Of a stretch of DNA of 8,133 nt, positions 6,329 to 8,133 are shown one piece after another. How positions within the stretch are numbered: the first letter of the stretch is position 1; the number at the start of each line of letters is the position of its first letter. This DNA is from Candidatus Dojkabacteria bacterium UBA2222. GTDB lineage: Bacteria; Patescibacteriota; Dojkabacteria; SC72. Under the pieces are notes generated by a model. The model did not search any database. It was not told the origin of the DNA and saw only the letters and a program-made list of their open reading frames with translations. The position numbers were made by a program, and so were the translations under genes. The stretch spans positions 1 through 8,133 of the forward strand of contig DCUE01000077.1 in NCBI GenBank assembly GCA_002328465.1, given 5' to 3'.

Positions 6329-8133
6329 ATGTCAGATATAGATAAAAATATAATAAAAAAAGCAGAAGAGAGTATAGAAATTGAGAACAAGGATTCCTTA
6401 GATGCCAATATATCACAGGAAGATTCTGATTTAGATTTTGATCTTACCTATAAACCTGGAGAGGTTACACGGAGATCTATTATCGATGAAATGAAATCGA
6501 ACTACATCGATTACTCCATGTCCGTTATTGTATCTCGTGCTCTTCCGGAAGTTAAAGATGGTTTAAAGCCATCTCAAAGAAGAATCTTGGTCGCAATGAA
6601 CGATCTTGCCCTATCTCCTTCTTCTCATTTTAGAAAATGTGCAAAGATAGCTGGAGATACCTCCGGTAACTACCATCCTCACGGAGAGAGTGTCGTATAT
6701 CCGACCTTAGTAAAACTAGCCCAATTATTCTCAACAAGATATCCCCTGGTAGATGGACAGGGAAACTTTGGTTCTGTTGATGGAGATCCAGCTGCTGCAA
6801 TGAGATACACGGAAGCAAGAATGGGTAAGATTACTCCTGAGCTTTTGAAAGATCTTAATAAGGGGACTGTAACATTTATTCCCAACTATGATGGAACAAG
6901 ATTAGAGCCTACTGTATTACCAGCACTTTTCCCAAATCTTTTAGCAAATGGTAGTCAAGGTATTGCAGTTGGTATGGCAACACAAATACCTCCACATAAC
7001 CTTGGAGAACTAATAGATGCACTTCAAGAGATGATTAAGAGAAAGAATAGATGGGAGGGAGTAGCAGTATACAATGAGCTAAGAAAGAATAAGGAATCAA
7101 AAGAAATTATTCCCTTAACACTAAACTCAAAACCTGAAGATTATCTTGAAAACTATGTTGACACTAAATCCTTAGATTACGAAAAGGATATCCAAAAGAT
7201 ATTAGAGCGGATTTCTGAAAGTGGGGAAGTAATATATCCTGATTTTAAATCTGAAATCTCTCCCGAGGAATTGATTGAGATAATTCCTGGACCTGATTTC
7301 CCAACAGGTGGAACAATCTATGACAGAGCAGAGATATTGAATGCATATGCTACAGGTAGAGGAAAAATCTTACAGAGAGCACAGGCTTCAATTGTTGAAG
7401 GTCAAAATGGAAGATATCAAATTGTGATTACAGAGATTCCTTACCAAGTTAACAAGGCGTATATGATAGAGAAGGTTGCAGATTTAGTAAGAGATAAAAA
7501 AATTACTGGTATCGCAGACATTAGAGATGAATCAAACAAAGATGGAATCAGAGTTGTCGTCATACTTAAGAAAGATGCACAACCTAAAACAGTTCTAAAC
7601 AAACTGTTTAAATACACAGAAATGCAAAAGACTTTTAATGCAAATATGATTGCATTAGTAGATCAAGAGCCGATAACACTCTCACTTAAGAGGATGTTAG
7701 AGCTTTTCCTTTCTTTCAGAATAACTGTAACAATAAGAAGGTATGAATATGATTTAGCTGAGGCAAGATATCATGCACATATATTAGAGGGATTACTAAA
7801 GGCTTTAGATTTCCTTGATGAAGTTATTGCAACTATTAGGGGTTCTAAAACTCAAGAAACTGCTAAAACAAACTTAATGGACAAATTCAAGTTCACAGAA
7901 GTTCAAGCTCAAGCAATATTAGATATGCAGTTAAGAAGATTAGCTGCTTTGGAGAGAATGAAGCTACAGAATGATTACAAAGAAACAAAAGAAAAAATAA
8001 TTGAATACAATGCTGTTCTTGATAGTCAAGATAGGATATTAGAAATAATTAGTAGTGATTTGGAAGTAATTAAAGAAACATATGGAGATAAGAGAAGAAC
8101 TAGAGTTATTAAAGGAAAAATAAATGAAATCTC
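6329..8133 (+). CDS. gyrA: DNA gyrase subunit A, 3' end outside window
   Basis: GyrA cuts and rejoins DNA through an active-site tyrosine. 601 residues are visible, covering the breakage-reunion core; the DNA-wrapping C-terminal domain is beyond the right edge. The core starts near residue 49 (RRSIIDEMKSNYIDYSMSV), after an acidic extension of about 45 residues. Landmarks: GLKPSQRR at 78-85, 'NYHPHGESVVYPTLVKLAQ' at 114-132, QGNFGSVDGDPAAAMRYTEAR at 144-164 with catalytic Tyr160 (Tyr122 in E. coli, offset 38) and Arg159, intercalating Ile212, IPGPDFPTGG at 319-328, 'EIPYQVNKA' at 369-377, 'QAQAILDMQLRRL' at 526-538 and YGDKRRT at 585-591. About 69 extra residues lie between PPHNL and IPGPDFP. 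At the quinolone site Ser121 is kept but Pro125 replaces the usual acidic residue. ParC is the alternative; the adjacent gyrB favours GyrA, but the GyrA-box is not visible. Confidence 0.96.
   Translation, partial: MSDIDKNIIKKAEESIEIENKDSLDANISQEDSDLDFDLTYKPGEVTRRSIIDEMKSNYIDYSMSVIVSRALPEVKDGLKPSQRRILVAMNDLALSPSSHFRKCAKIAGDTSGNYHPHGESVVYPTLVKLAQLFSTRYPLVDGQGNFGSVDGDPAAAMRYTEARMGKITPELLKDLNKGTVTFIPNYDGTRLEPTVLPALFPNLLANGSQGIAVGMATQIPPHNLGELIDALQEMIKRKNRWEGVAVYNELRKNKESKEIIPLTLNSKPEDYLENYVDTKSLDYEKDIQKILERISESGEVIYPDFKSEISPEELIEIIPGPDFPTGGTIYDRAEILNAYATGRGKILQRAQASIVEGQNGRYQIVITEIPYQVNKAYMIEKVADLVRDKKITGIADIRDESNKDGIRVVVILKKDAQPKTVLNKLFKYTEMQKTFNANMIALVDQEPITLSLKRMLELFLSFRITVTIRRYEYDLAEARYHAHILEGLLKALDFLDEVIATIRGSKTQETAKTNLMDKFKFTEVQAQAILDMQLRRLAALERMKLQNDYKETKEKIIEYNAVLDSQDRILEIISSDLEVIKETYGDKRRTRVIKGKINEI

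Noticed and set aside
1..8133. Recoded TGA (genetic code 25, as in Gracilibacteria and Absconditabacteria)
   Set aside because: All long genes read through without in-frame TGA and end at TAA, so the standard bacterial code suffices.
3937..8133. Topoisomerase IV (parE/parC) instead of gyrase
   Set aside because: GyrB-type 'AKQGRDR' and the adjacency fit gyrase better. The decisive GyrA-box lies outside the window, so this is a preference, not proof.

Overview
The window looks like a compact, AT-rich bacterial chromosome segment, most probably from the Candidate Phyla Radiation (Patescibacteria). The clues are strong AGA preference for arginine, very short gaps between genes, a minimal DNA polymerase III delta' protein, CPR-style type IV pilus ATPases, and no convincing Shine-Dalgarno sequence before any start. 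The lineage call is inference (about 0.65). The standard bacterial code (TGA = stop) fits, because no in-frame TGA is needed to read any gene.

Left arm (1-2981, minus strand): a two-gene type IV pilus motor block. pilB (extension ATPase, GTG start) lies upstream of pilT (retraction ATPase) with a 22-nt gap. pilT runs off the left edge. It carries an unusual Pro/Thr/Gln-rich N-terminal extension of about 185 residues before the conserved ATPase domain.

Divergent intergenic region (2982-3146): holds candidate promoters for both directions, a small palindrome, and a degenerate tandem array of 9-bp units just upstream of the rightward genes.

Right arm (3147-8133, plus strand): a replication and topology block. 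A short delta' clamp-loader-like gene (holB) is followed by gyrB, a small unrecognised acidic ORF (141 aa), and gyrA, which runs off the right edge after 601 codons. gyrB has its own candidate -10 box in the 91-nt gap after holB. gyrB, the small ORF and gyrA are separated by only 19 and 18 nt, so they are probably co-transcribed. GyrB supplies the ATPase and TOPRIM parts and GyrA the catalytic tyrosine, together forming DNA gyrase. The clamp loader gene sits beside them as another replication function.

The most interesting points are the small acidic ORF between the gyrase subunits, which is in the same frame as gyrA with one TAA between them; a roughly 69-residue insertion in GyrA; a proline at the GyrA quinolone-contact position that is normally acidic; the long pilT extension; and the 9-bp tandem units upstream of holB. 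I see no CRISPR array, tRNA, rRNA, insertion sequence or defence system. No stretch without a gene exceeds 165 bases. I found no complete new system here; the novelty candidates are lineage-specific additions to housekeeping genes.
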